The notes beneath the pieces were generated by a model. The model had not been told where the DNA came from, did not search any database, and saw only the letters and a list, made by a program, of their open reading frames with translations. Both the position numbers and the translations under genes were made by a program. This document shows positions 1 through 7,107 of a DNA stretch of 7,107 bases, one piece after another; position 1 is the first letter of the stretch; each line of letters starts with the position of its first letter. The stretch comes from SIG402 sp045639045 (GTDB lineage Bacteria > Bacillota > Clostridia > Christensenellales > Borkfalkiaceae): NCBI GenBank assembly GCA_045639045.1, contig JAZUCI010000064.1:1-7107 (forward strand), in the 5' to 3' direction.

Positions 1-1
1 G

Positions 2-2290
2 TGCCTCGCCGTCGGCGTGTTGTGCGGTGCGTAGCGTGTAGCAGTGTGCTTGGGTGGGGGTGGTTTTATAGGTAATCAAATTTTGGGGCAGATACGCAAC
101 CCCTTCCCCGTACGAAAGGATGTAAAAAGCAATCCCTTCGTGCGTTACTTCCCCCGTAATGGATAGGGAAGTGTTTTTTTGTAAGGTTACGGTGGCGGCG
201 TTATCGTCTTTGATTTGATATACGCCGTACAGCAAGGGGTAGCGGTACAAGTTGCAAGAAACGGTGGTAACGGGGGTGCCGATGCCCGCCGTATGTTCCC
301 CTTCGGGGAAAATTTCGGTTAAATATTCCTTACGGATAAACCCTGCGTTTTGGCCGCCAAGCACGTATGCGTACGCGCCCGAATCCCCCAAATATACGTA
401 AGTGGTGGGGGTGGTGATGCGTTCGTAGCCGAGGGGGGCTTGCGCGCTGCCGAAAGATAAATCAAAGTGGAAGAACACCGCGCCCGCTTCCGCCGTTACG
501 TATCTTGCGCCGCCGTGGGGGGCGGTTACGTCCACTTCGGGGGGAACGGTAATTTCCACGGGGGAGGAAAGCACTACGGTTTCGGTTTTCATTACGAATC
601 CGCTATATAAAACGTAGCAAGGCTTTTCCAAAAAACTTAAATAGAAGGTAACCGGTTGTTCGTTTTTTAAGTAGGGGTAATCGGTAAGCAGGTTATACAA
701 AATGGAAATTTGATCTTCCCCGTCTTTCAGCACCCCGATGCGGTTGCCCGAAAGCAAGAAGTATAAATTGTTTTCAAAGTCCACTTGCAAGTCGTACGCC
801 TCGCTAAAATCCCCCGAAACGGAGGTTAACGCTTTGCCTTCCGCATCGTACACGCTAACGCCCGTGGCTTTTAATAGGTATAGGTGGTTGCTTAAATCGG
901 TGGCAATTGCAAGCGCGCTTTCGCTTTTATCCGCGGGGATAAAATCCTTGGTGAACTGCTTTTCGGCAAGGCGGTATTCGGAAACCGAGTAGTAGGGAAG
1001 CCCTTGTACCGTTTCTTCCACCAAAACGTAGAACTTACCGCTGGAAGCGTAGGTGGCTTTCTTTACGTTTTCCCCTTCGTCCAAGGTAATTTCGCGTTCT
1101 ACCGCGCCGTCCTTTTTCAGTAAGAATACGCGGTTGTTTGCCCCCGTTAAAATAAAGTCTTCGGAAACCGAAAGGAAGGTGGGGGAAAATTCCAAGGGAA
1201 TAGAGGCGTACGCCGTGCCGTCAAACGTTACGATACGGTTGTTTTGCCCGTCCGCCACGAACACTTTTCCACCGTACTCGGAAATAGCCGAAGCAGATTC
1301 CGAAAGGCGGTCCAATCGCGAAGAATACGCGCAAATTTCCCCCGAAAGGGTTACGGTATCTTGCGAAATTGTGTATCGCGCGACGTATTGCTTTTGGGTG
1401 CTTTCCGCATGCGCGTACGAAACGAATAAGGAGTTTCCGCTAACCGCTAAACCGCAAGCGGAAGGGTTGGTTAATCCCACAAGCAGTTTTTCGGTGCCCG
1501 TGGAAAGATTCATTTTATAAACCGCGCGGGTGTTGTTTTCCCCTTCGCCAAGATAGTATAAGTCGTCCTCCTTTAACACGATGGAAAGGGGTTTGTTTGA
1601 AACGGGGAACACGTTATTGCCCGCTAAAATTTGCGCGCCGTCGTCCGAAGGAGTTACCGTTTTGCCTTCCGCCGTAAGTAAAAACAGGGAAGAACCGCGG
1701 TAGCCCGTGATTACGGGGCTATCCGTTAAAATGCGTTTATCCGTTGCGGCAAGCCCTTCCGCCCGAACGGATAAAGCGTACTGCGTTAGATAGTTGCCCT
1801 TTAAGTACAGCGAATCGTTCAAAACGGTAAAGGCGGAAGCAAGCGCCATTTCGTTTTCTAACAGTAAGGCGGGGGTAAGGGTGGGCGCGGATAAATCGAT
1901 GGCGTAAAGGGAAAGCCCGTCCGAAAGAATTACGTACGTTCCGCTTTCGGTATGGAATTCGCTAAACCGCTTTTCGTGTACCTTGGAAAGGGTGGAAATA
2001 TCCGCAGTAGTAACGCTGCCGTCCGCCCTTTTTAAGGTTAAGATTTCGTCGTCCGCAAAAATTAAGTAATCCGAACCCGCAAACAGGTATTTGGGCGCGG
2101 TGGTTGCGCCCTCTTCCCCAAATCTAAAAAAGTCCCTATAATCGGCGGGGAATAAAATTTGATCGCGCGGGGGCGGGGTTGGTTCGCTTTCCGCCCGAAC
2201 GGGTAAAGCAAACGTAAACGCGAACAGCGCGCACAAAATCCCTGTTAAAACAAGGGAATATATCCATTTGGTGGTTTTGGCTAATTTCAT
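2..2290 (-). CDS. Secreted NHL/beta-propeller protein with C-terminal SH3-like domains (3' end outside window)
   Basis: An open frame of 763 codons runs without a stop from ATG at 2290 to the left edge, so the C-terminus is missing. Residues 1-33 form a signal peptide: a basic start (MKLAKTTK), a hydrophobic core and a likely cleavage after VRA. Residues about 60-550 are repetitive beta-type sequence. The block at 345-354 (VADGQNNRIV) is a good NHL-repeat match, with a weaker copy at 384-389 (ANNRVF) and similar strands near 465-515, so a beta-propeller is likely. Residues about 595-660 and 672-743 resemble bacterial SH3-like domains, and a third seems to start at the edge. The last part aligns by eye with the ectodomain of the gene at 3291-4052, so a C-terminal membrane anchor is expected beyond the edge. 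The start is supported by AGGTGA five bases upstream and by a promoter at 2395-2423. Probable role: an exported envelope protein binding cell wall or a ligand. The exact function is unknown; no enzyme motif was seen. Confidence 0.85.
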   Translation of the reverse strand, partial: MKLAKTTKWIYSLVLTGILCALFAFTFALPVRAESEPTPPPRDQILFPADYRDFFRFGEEGATTAPKYLFAGSDYLIFADDEILTLKRADGSVTTADISTLSKVHEKRFSEFHTESGTYVILSDGLSLYAIDLSAPTLTPALLLENEMALASAFTVLNDSLYLKGNYLTQYALSVRAEGLAATDKRILTDSPVITGYRGSSLFLLTAEGKTVTPSDDGAQILAGNNVFPVSNKPLSIVLKEDDLYYLGEGENNTRAVYKMNLSTGTEKLLVGLTNPSACGLAVSGNSLFVSYAHAESTQKQYVARYTISQDTVTLSGEICAYSSRLDRLSESASAISEYGGKVFVADGQNNRIVTFDGTAYASIPLEFSPTFLSVSEDFILTGANNRVFLLKKDGAVEREITLDEGENVKKATYASSGKFYVLVEETVQGLPYYSVSEYRLAEKQFTKDFIPADKSESALAIATDLSNHLYLLKATGVSVYDAEGKALTSVSGDFSEAYDLQVDFENNLYFLLSGNRIGVLKDGEDQISILYNLLTDYPYLKNEQPVTFYLSFLEKPCYVLYSGFVMKTETVVLSSPVEITVPPEVDVTAPHGGARYVTAEAGAVFFHFDLSFGSAQAPLGYERITTPTTYVYLGDSGAYAYVLGGQNAGFIRKEYLTEIFPEGEHTAGIGTPVTTVSCNLYRYPLLYGVYQIKDDNAATVTLQKNTSLSITGEVTHEGIAFYILSYGEGVAYLPQNLITYKTTPTQAHCYTLRTAQHADGEA

Positions 2291-2332
2291 ACGTTTCACC
2301 TAAAATAAAATGCTTAAATTTTGCGATTGATA

Positions 2333-2366
2333 GGGTGGAAGGGGCGGTTCGCGCCCACGCGCACCC
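2333..2366 (-). promoter_or_regulatory. Structured 5' leader hairpin of the propeller gene
   Basis: In the minus-strand leader RNA, GGGTG pairs with CACCC and, inside that, GGGCG pairs with CGCCC around a 5-base loop. This gives two stacked 5-bp GC-rich helices with a small internal loop. There is no T-run after it, so it is not a terminator of the standard kind. It ends about 42 bases before the start codon and does not cover the ribosome binding site. It may affect mRNA stability or bind a protein; I do not recognise it as a known riboswitch. Confidence 0.4.
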
Positions 2367-2394
2367 GAAAAAATAAAAAACGATAGATACTAAC

Positions 2395-2423
2395 AGTATA
2401 CCAAAAAAAAGCGCGCGTTTCAA
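2395..2423 (-). promoter_or_regulatory. Sigma-A-type promoter of the propeller/SH3 gene
   Basis: Read on the minus strand, TTGAAA (2423-2418) and TATACT (2400-2395) are separated by exactly 17 bases, each one mismatch or so from consensus. Transcription would start near 2388 and give a leader of about 98 bases before the ATG at 2290. The -35 lies inside one arm of a 9-bp inverted repeat (2413-2449), so a bound protein there could block this promoter. Prediction from sequence only. Confidence 0.65.
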
Positions 2424-2449
2424 GTACTTTTTGTAAAAAAGAAACGCGC
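2413..2449. repeat. Inverted repeat (9-bp arms) overlapping the propeller-gene promoter
   Basis: GCGCGTTTC (2413-2421) and GAAACGCGC (2441-2449) are perfect inverted copies separated by 19 bases. Allowing a 2-base bulge, flanking A and T runs extend the pairing. On the minus strand the second arm is followed by GC and eight Ts (2410-2403), which resembles an intrinsic terminator. Yet it sits between two divergent transcription units, where nothing obvious needs terminating, and its left arm contains the -35 box. An operator, or an insulator against stray antisense transcription, are the likely readings. Confidence 0.5.
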
Positions 2450-2500
2450 TTTTCCTTTTGGGATAAAAAATTTTTCAAAAAAATTGCAAAAAAGCGGAAC

Positions 2501-2535
2501 TATGACTGGCATTTGTCATATTAAGGGTGTATAAT
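2501..2535 (+). promoter_or_regulatory. Predicted SOS-linked promoter with an operator-like inverted repeat
   Basis: A perfect -10 (TATAAT, 2530-2535) has a weak -35, CTGGCA at 2506-2511 with an 18-base spacer. The -35 falls within an inverted repeat, TATGAC (2501-2506) and GTCATA (2515-2520) separated by 8 bases. A-tracts at 2465-2470, 2477-2483 and 2488-2493 recur at about one helical turn and could act as an UP element or curve the DNA. Transcription would start near 2542 and run towards the regulator at 2809. A LexA box overlies the start region. Confidence 0.5.
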
Positions 2536-2548
2536 AAGGGTGAAAAAG

Positions 2549-2562
2549 CGAACAAATGTTCA
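2549..2562 (+). promoter_or_regulatory. Candidate LexA (SOS) box
   Basis: CGAACAAATGTTCA matches the Gram-positive LexA consensus CGAACRNRYGTTYG at every specified position except the last. The core is a GAACA/TGTTC inverted repeat. It begins 13 bases after the TATAAT box at 2530-2535, where bound LexA would block initiation or escape. LexA control of prophage induction genes is well established in Bacillota; that it operates here is inference from the motif and its position. Confidence 0.65.
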
Positions 2563-2592
2563 TCTTTTTACATAAAAAAACAAGGGGATGAG

Positions 2593-2607
2593 GTCCATGC
2601 GTTGGAC
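2593..2607 (+). promoter_or_regulatory. Short hairpin in the plus-strand leader
   Basis: GTCCA and TGGAC pair perfectly around a TGCGT loop. Just upstream is AAGGGG (2582-2587), and an ATG at 2597 opens a 12-codon frame ending at 2635 (MRWTSRKKRLSI). The hairpin would partly bury that ATG. It could be a leader peptide or chance; no known riboswitch was recognised. Confidence 0.25.
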
Positions 2608-2628
2608 AAGCCGAAAAAAACGTTTGTC

Positions 2629-2677
2629 AATTTGAAAAAAATTTGAAAATTTCTTTTTCAAATTATATTTGAAAAAG
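2629..2677. repeat. Cluster of TTTGAAAAA inverted repeats
   Basis: The 11-mer at 2629-2639 (AATTTGAAAAA) is exactly complementary to 2654-2664. The arm at 2653-2663 (CTTTTTCAAAT) is exactly complementary to 2667-2677 around a 3-base centre. The middle arm can therefore pair with either neighbour, giving two mutually exclusive hairpins in RNA, or a row of binding sites in DNA. The cluster ends 45 bases before the -35 of the regulator promoter. It lacks GC pairs, so a standard terminator is unlikely. Confidence 0.5.
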
Positions 2678-2695
2678 CATAAACAAATTTAATCA

Positions 2696-2709
2696 ATTTT
2701 GTACAAAAT
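2696..2709. repeat. 14-bp perfect palindrome, operator candidate
   Basis: ATTTTGTACAAAAT is fully self-complementary. It lies 13 bases before the -35 at 2723 of the regulator promoter, a place suited to an activator or repressor dimer. The protein that binds is unknown. In AT-rich DNA a palindrome of this length can occur by chance, but a GTAC centre and its position argue for a site. Confidence 0.4.
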
Positions 2710-2722
2710 ATGAAACTAAAAG

Positions 2723-2751
2723 TTGCAATTTTGAAAACCATCTTATATAAT
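2723..2751 (+). promoter_or_regulatory. Strong sigma-A-type promoter of the phage regulator
   Basis: TTGCAA (2723-2728) and a perfect TATAAT (2746-2751) are 17 bases apart. Transcription would begin near 2758 and reach the regulator start at 2809 after about 50 bases. It also shows that the in-frame ATG at 2710 cannot be the start for this transcript. Upstream repeats at 2629-2677 and 2696-2709 are well placed to regulate it. Confidence 0.75.
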
Positions 2752-2808
2752 ACGGATAGAACGAAGGCCAAGCGCCGCGTTCTTTTACAGACGACGAGGA
2801 GATTAGAA

Positions 2809-3294
2809 ATGAGAGAGTTTACCAGATTGATGCTTTCGGCGTATCCCAAGTTGCCCCGCGTAATCGAAGGGGTAAACCGCGTGATTAACGAAAGCGCAAC
2901 GCGTTCTTTTTACGAACAAAGCGGGGCGTTCGGGCTTGCCGAACGCTTGGCAAGAAAAATACAAATTCGCAGCGCTTTATCCAGACTTCTTGCGGATATA
3001 GAAGGGGCGATGAAAACCCTAAACGCGGACGAGCGCGCCATTTTAACGGGGAGGTTTTTCGGTACTTGTACGGCGCACGCTCAAGGGAAGTATCCGTTCA
3101 GCAAAACTACCTATTACCGCCGCTTAAAAAAGGGTATTAAGAAAGTGGAAACCTTTTTAACCGCGCAGGGAAGCGAAGGGCGATATTACGCCGCAAACTT
3201 AAACGAAATTACCTTTTTCCGTTATTTAAGCGAACATATTAAGGAAAACCGACGAAAGAAAACGGAAAGCGGCAAGCAAACGGAAATCGCTTAA
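2809..3294 (+). CDS. Phage late-gene regulator, sigma-region-4/ArpU-like helix-turn-helix protein
   Basis: The product has 161 residues. The centre, residues about 56-117, reads like a sigma-70 region 4 or ArpU/RinA-type regulator: LNADERAILTGRFF at 71-84, a short linker, then a recognition-helix segment SKTTYYRRLKKGIKKV at 98-113. Such small proteins commonly sit just before terminase in Bacillota phages and activate late (packaging) genes; that role is inferred from form and position. The N-terminus (1-55) and the basic tail (146-157) have no clear match. The ATG at 2809 is chosen because GAGGAG lies 7 bases upstream and a strong promoter lies at 2723-2751; an in-frame ATG at 2710 lies before the transcript start. 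Its stop overlaps the stop of the opposite-strand gene at 3291 within TTAA. A small-terminase role is less likely but not excluded. Confidence 0.75.
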   Translation: MREFTRLMLSAYPKLPRVIEGVNRVINESATRSFYEQSGAFGLAERLARKIQIRSALSRLLADIEGAMKTLNADERAILTGRFFGTCTAHAQGKYPFSKTTYYRRLKKGIKKVETFLTAQGSEGRYYAANLNEITFFRYLSEHIKENRRKKTESGKQTEIA

Positions 3295-4052
3295 AAATCA
3301 TCTTCGTCAAAATACCGTTCTTGGGTTTTCTTGGGGCGAAAGGCGGTGTACAAGGCAAGTAAAACGGCTAGGCAAACGCCTAAAATCAAAAGGATTTTCA
3401 GTACGTCCGTTTTGGGGACGGGTTTGACTTGTAAAGGCGCGTTTTCCCCTTCGCTTGGTTGGGTGGAAACGCTAACCGAGGGGGATACGATCGGGTCGGG
3501 ATGGGGCGAAGGTAGGGGCGCGGAGCAAGCGCTTGCCGAAAGGTATCCCATCGTATGCCCCAGCCGCACGTAATAAAACACGTTTTCCCCCGTTTTATCG
3601 GGATAAGCGCCGTACAGCCGTACCGTTTGCCCTTGCAAGGCGGTGGCAAGTAGTTCCCCGTTTTCGTTTGGGGTGGCGTATACGTAGCACGCTTTAATTA
3701 CGGTAAGCGTTTGTTTTTGGTATAAGGGGGGCGTGGGCGTTTGATAGTCCAACGAAACCGCGTCCTTTTTCACGTAGCCGTACAGTATGGGAAAGCCGTT
3801 TTCCCCGTCCTGATATTCCACTTCGTAAAAACCGCCCTGTTCGTCCACCACCTTAAGGTAATAGGTTTCGGGCAGATAGAACAGCGCGTAATCGCGGTGC
3901 TCCACGGGGGCGCGGTACAAGGTTACGGCAGGGGATATTACGCGAACGAATCCCACGCTTGCAAACGCTTTTGACTGCCAAGGGGGAAGCGCGCAAAAGC
4001 CTAAAATTACGCCGAAAACAAGGGCAAAAAGTGGTAATAACCGTTTGTGCAT
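3291..4052 (-). CDS. Membrane-anchored protein with two extracellular SH3-like domains
   Basis: The product has 253 residues. Residues 1-31 are a signal peptide (MHKRLLPLFA, hydrophobic core, cleavage near AFA). Two SH3-like modules follow at about 33-103 and 113-176, joined by a TPTPP linker. Then comes a Pro/Ser-rich stalk (177-214), one transmembrane helix at about 217-238, a KK stop-transfer and a short acidic cytoplasmic tail (DEDDF). This is a type I membrane protein displaying SH3 modules outside, where the family often binds peptidoglycan or proteins. The ectodomain aligns by eye with the C-terminal part of the gene at 2-2290. The ATG at 4052 is preferred over longer starts because a signal peptide begins there and a purine-rich site (4058-4067) lies 5 bases upstream. 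It points away from terminase with only 50 bases between the start codons. A weak TATACT at 4090-4085 may be its promoter. Moron-type surface protein or host envelope gene; ligand unknown. Confidence 0.8.
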   Translation of the reverse strand: MHKRLLPLFALVFGVILGFCALPPWQSKAFASVGFVRVISPAVTLYRAPVEHRDYALFYLPETYYLKVVDEQGGFYEVEYQDGENGFPILYGYVKKDAVSLDYQTPTPPLYQKQTLTVIKACYVYATPNENGELLATALQGQTVRLYGAYPDKTGENVFYYVRLGHTMGYLSASACSAPLPSPHPDPIVSPSVSVSTQPSEGENAPLQVKPVPKTDVLKILLILGVCLAVLLALYTAFRPKKTQERYFDEDDF

Positions 4053-4102
4053 AAAATCCCCCCTTCCGTTTGGATATAAAAGGCAGTATAAAGGATGAAA
4101 GT

Positions 4103-5599
4103 ATGAAAAAAAACGAAGTAAAAGAAAAATTGGGGGAAATTTTGCCGAAACCCAACGGGGCAACGCAAAGCGCGGATAGCCGCGTTTTGGAAGAACGGCT
4201 AGTGGCGGTTCTTGGGGAAATCAGCGCGCGCAAAAAGGACAAACTTTCCCGCTATAACACCGGCAGAAAACGGCACAAAAAGCAAATGGCGTTTCATAAA
4301 TGCAAAAAGCGTAACCGCTGGGTGTTTGGGGGCAACCGAACGGGCAAAACCGAATGCGGGGCGGTGGAAACGGTGTTTTTAGCGCGCGGAATTCACCCCT
4401 ACCGCAAAAATAAAAAGGACGTAACGGGCTGGGTGGTTTCCCTTTCCCAACAGGTGCAAAGGGACGTAGCGCAGGAAAAAATTCTTTCCTACCTAAACCC
4501 CCGTTATATTAAAGAAATCGTAATGCTTTCGGGCAGGAAAGACCACCCGCAAAGCGGGATTATAGACCGTATCGTGGTAAAAAACGAATTGGGGGGAACT
4601 TCCACCATCGGGTTCAAAAGTTGCGACCAGGGCAGAGAAAAATTTCAAGGCGCGTCTTTAGACTTCGTGTGGTTTGACGAAGAACCGCCCAAGGAAATTT
4701 ACGAAGAATGCCGTATGCGCGTTTTGGATAAGCGCGGGGATATCTTCGGCACCATGACGCCCTTAAAGGGGCTAACCTTCGTGTACGACGAAATTTACCT
4801 AAACAAGGGGAATTCCCCCGAAGTGTGGTACGAGTTTATGGAGTGGGCGGATAACCCCTTTTTATCTAAAAAGGAGGTAGAAGCCTTTACAAGCGCGCTA
4901 TCCGAGGAGGAACTGACCAAACGGCGGTACGGAAGGTTTACCGAAGGCAGCGGGCCCGTATATCCCGAATTTGACGAAAATTTGCACGTAATCGATCCCT
5001 TTCCCGTACCCGCGGATTGGCAGGACGCGGTTTCCATCGACCCCGGCCTTCACAACCCGTTATCCGCGCACTTTTACGCGGTGGATTACGACGGCACGGT
5101 GTACGTGGTGGGGGAACATTTTGAAGCGGAGCAAACGGTGGATTATCACGCCCGAAAGATTTTTGCGATAGCGGATAGCCTAAATTGGCAAAAGGACGGG
5201 GCAGGGCGCATTCACGCGCTGATTGATTCGGCTGCCGAACAGCGTACGCTTAGCGGTGTGAAATCCGTGCAAGAACTGTTTTTGGAACAAGGTATTTTAG
5301 CGAATTCCAAAGTGAATAAGGATTTGTTTTCGGGCATCGCGCAGGTGAAAAGTTACTTAAAGCAGGGGAAACTGAAAATTTTCAAAAATTGCCCCAACCT
5401 GATACGCGAATTAAAGGCGTACCGCTGGGCGGAAGGGGATAAACCCAAAAAGGTGGACGATCACGCTTTGGACGAATTAAGGTACTATTTAATGACCAAA
5501 CCCAAGGGGCATCCCTTTTTAACCGAAAAATCCCCCGTTCTAAAGGAAAAAGAACGGCTAATCCGCTTACACGGTAGGAAAAAAAGGAGTTTCTTATGA
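4103..5599 (+). CDS. terL: Phage terminase large subunit (ATPase and nuclease)
   Basis: The product has 498 residues, a usual length for the family. It is the motor that cuts concatemeric phage DNA and pumps it into the procapsid through the portal. Walker A is GGNRTGKT at 76-83, Walker B is FVWFDEEPP at 188-196 with D192 and catalytic E193, and a coupling-type motif GTMTP is at 216-220. The C-terminal RNase-H-fold nuclease shows acidic positions D313 (SIDPG), D375 (ALIDSAA) and D453 with D457 (VDDHALDELRY). All key residues are present, so the enzyme looks intact. The ATG at 4103 has AAAGGA 7 bases upstream; a TTG at 4070 in the same frame lacks such a site. The stop overlaps the next start as ATGA. 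No good sigma-A promoter is seen in the 50 bases before it, so it probably relies on readthrough from upstream, across the antisense SH3 gene. Confidence 0.95.
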   Translation: MKKNEVKEKLGEILPKPNGATQSADSRVLEERLVAVLGEISARKKDKLSRYNTGRKRHKKQMAFHKCKKRNRWVFGGNRTGKTECGAVETVFLARGIHPYRKNKKDVTGWVVSLSQQVQRDVAQEKILSYLNPRYIKEIVMLSGRKDHPQSGIIDRIVVKNELGGTSTIGFKSCDQGREKFQGASLDFVWFDEEPPKEIYEECRMRVLDKRGDIFGTMTPLKGLTFVYDEIYLNKGNSPEVWYEFMEWADNPFLSKKEVEAFTSALSEEELTKRRYGRFTEGSGPVYPEFDENLHVIDPFPVPADWQDAVSIDPGLHNPLSAHFYAVDYDGTVYVVGEHFEAEQTVDYHARKIFAIADSLNWQKDGAGRIHALIDSAAEQRTLSGVKSVQELFLEQGILANSKVNKDLFSGIAQVKSYLKQGKLKIFKNCPNLIRELKAYRWAEGDKPKKVDDHALDELRYYLMTKPKGHPFLTEKSPVLKEKERLIRLHGRKKRSFL

Positions 5600-7107
5600 C
5601 CGAAAATACCGAAAAGCAAGCGCTGTACCGCGCGTTAAAGCGCAAAGCGTTAGGCGAAACGGTTACCGAAACGCAGGAAGAATACGGCTTTGAGGAGGGG
5701 GAGGCGGTACTAAAAAAACGCAAGGTAACCACCAAGGAAATTCCCCCCGATTTAACCGCCGTTAAAATTCTTTTGGAAGGGGAAACCGAAAGCCTTTCCA
5801 CCCTAACGGACGCGGAATTAAGCGCGCTAAAAGAAAAACTGGAAGCCGAATTAGGGCTTACCGATAAAGGAGAAAAGTAAACAATGACCGAACAGGATAA
5901 ACGAAAAGAGCAAGAAATCGTAAGGGAGGTAACCGAGGATTTTTTAAGGCGTAGGGAACTGCGCCGCCCCTTGGAAACCAAGTGGCAGTTATGCCAAAAC
6001 TTTTTGGCGGGGAATCAGTACGCAGACGTAACCCCGCGTATGACGGTGGAAGAATCCCCCAAAGCGTACGAATGGTCCTTTCGCGGGGTGTATAACAACA
6101 TCGCGCCCATTATCGAAAGCCGTTTGGCGCGCCTAGGAAGCGTGCGCCCGAAACTCGTGGTGCGCGCCGCTACGGACGAGGAGGCGGATTTAAGAAGCGC
6201 GGAACTCGCTTCGCGCGTTTTGGAATCTTCCTCCCAAAGAATTGGGCTTTCGGACGTTATCGCAAGGGCTTGCGTGCTTTCCGAAACGTACGGCACCGCC
6301 TTTTATCAAACGCTATGGAACCCGCAGGCGGGTAGAAAAATTGGGATTGCGGACGGCAAACCCGTGTACGAAGGGGACGTTAGCGTTACCGCCGTTTCCC
6401 CCTTTGAAATCTTCCCCGACAGTTTAACTTGCGAAAGCCTTTTAGAGGTGCGTAGTTTGATCCACGCAAAGGCGGTACCCAAGGAAGTGCTGCGTAATTT
6501 ATACGGCAAGGAAGTGGAAGGCAACGGGGTGGAAGCGGTAACCTTGTTCGACGCCGAAGGTTGTACGGAAAATCGCAAAAAGGAATACGTGGTGCTGATA
6601 GAACGGTACGAACGCGAAAGCGAAAAACACCCGAACGGCAGATTGACCGTGGTTGCGGGGGATTCCTTACTGTTTGACGGGGAATTGCCCTACGCGAACG
6701 GGGAATCGGGTAGAAGGGATTTCCCCTTCGTGCGCCAGACCGCCTTGCTTTACGCGGGGATGTTTTTCGGCGTTTCGGTGGTGGACCGCTTAATCCCCGT
6801 ACAACGCGCCTATAACGCGGTAAAAAACCGCAAGCACGAATACTTAAACCGCGTGGCGAACGGCGTTTTAACGGTGGAGGACGGCTCGGTTGATACGGAC
6901 GAACTGATGGAGGACGGGCTTTGCCCCGGTAAGGTGGTGGTTTACCGACAAGGCAGTACGCCCCCCAAATTCTTGCACGCGGAATATATCCCGAACGACT
7001 TTGCGGAGGAGGAAGAACGGTTATCTAACGAATTCATCCAAATCAGCGGGGTTTCGGAAGTATCCCGTACCAGCCAAACGCCCACGAAGTCGGAGGCCAA
7101 GCGGTCT

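Overview
The window looks like a piece of a Gram-positive (Bacillota/Clostridia-type) genome or metagenomic contig that carries the left end of a phage-type DNA-packaging module. The signs are strong purine-rich Shine-Dalgarno sites, sigma-A-like promoters with 17-base spacers, a near-perfect Bacillus-type LexA (SOS) box, Gram-positive-style signal peptides and SH3-like envelope domains, and a small sigma-region-4/ArpU-like regulator ahead of terminase. No RNA gene or taxonomic marker is present, so placement below phylum level is not possible.

Layout. From 1 to 2290, on the minus strand and open at the left edge, lies a secreted protein with a signal peptide, a beta-propeller-like (NHL-type) region and C-terminal SH3-like modules. 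From 2291 to 2808 is an AT-rich, protein-free control region. It has a minus-strand promoter for the propeller gene with a structured leader, and a plus-strand promoter followed directly by a LexA box. It also has several inverted repeats and a second, near-consensus plus-strand promoter in front of the regulator. From 2809 to 3294 (+) is a 161-residue helix-turn-helix/sigma-like protein of the kind that controls phage late genes. From 3291 to 4052 (-) is a 253-residue membrane-anchored protein with two SH3-like domains, meeting the regulator tail to tail with a 4-base overlap. From 4103 to 7107 (+) come the large terminase, a 94-residue protein and the portal protein, which is open at the right edge. 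The last three genes are tightly coupled (ATGA overlap, then a 3-base gap).

How it may work together. The plus-strand genes are a packaging cassette: regulator, ATPase/nuclease motor, a possible small packaging partner, and the portal through which DNA enters the capsid. The LexA box suggests that DNA damage switches this direction on, as in a prophage or phage-derived element. The two minus-strand envelope genes share related SH3-like ectodomains and look like lysogenically expressed cargo (moron-type) or host surface genes locked into the module. Plus-strand transcription from the regulator into terminase has to cross the SH3 gene antisense, which would couple the two programmes oppositely. 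Whether this is an active prophage, a satellite, a decayed prophage or a domesticated particle (gene-transfer-agent-like) cannot be decided here, because capsid, tail, integrase and lysis genes lie outside the window.
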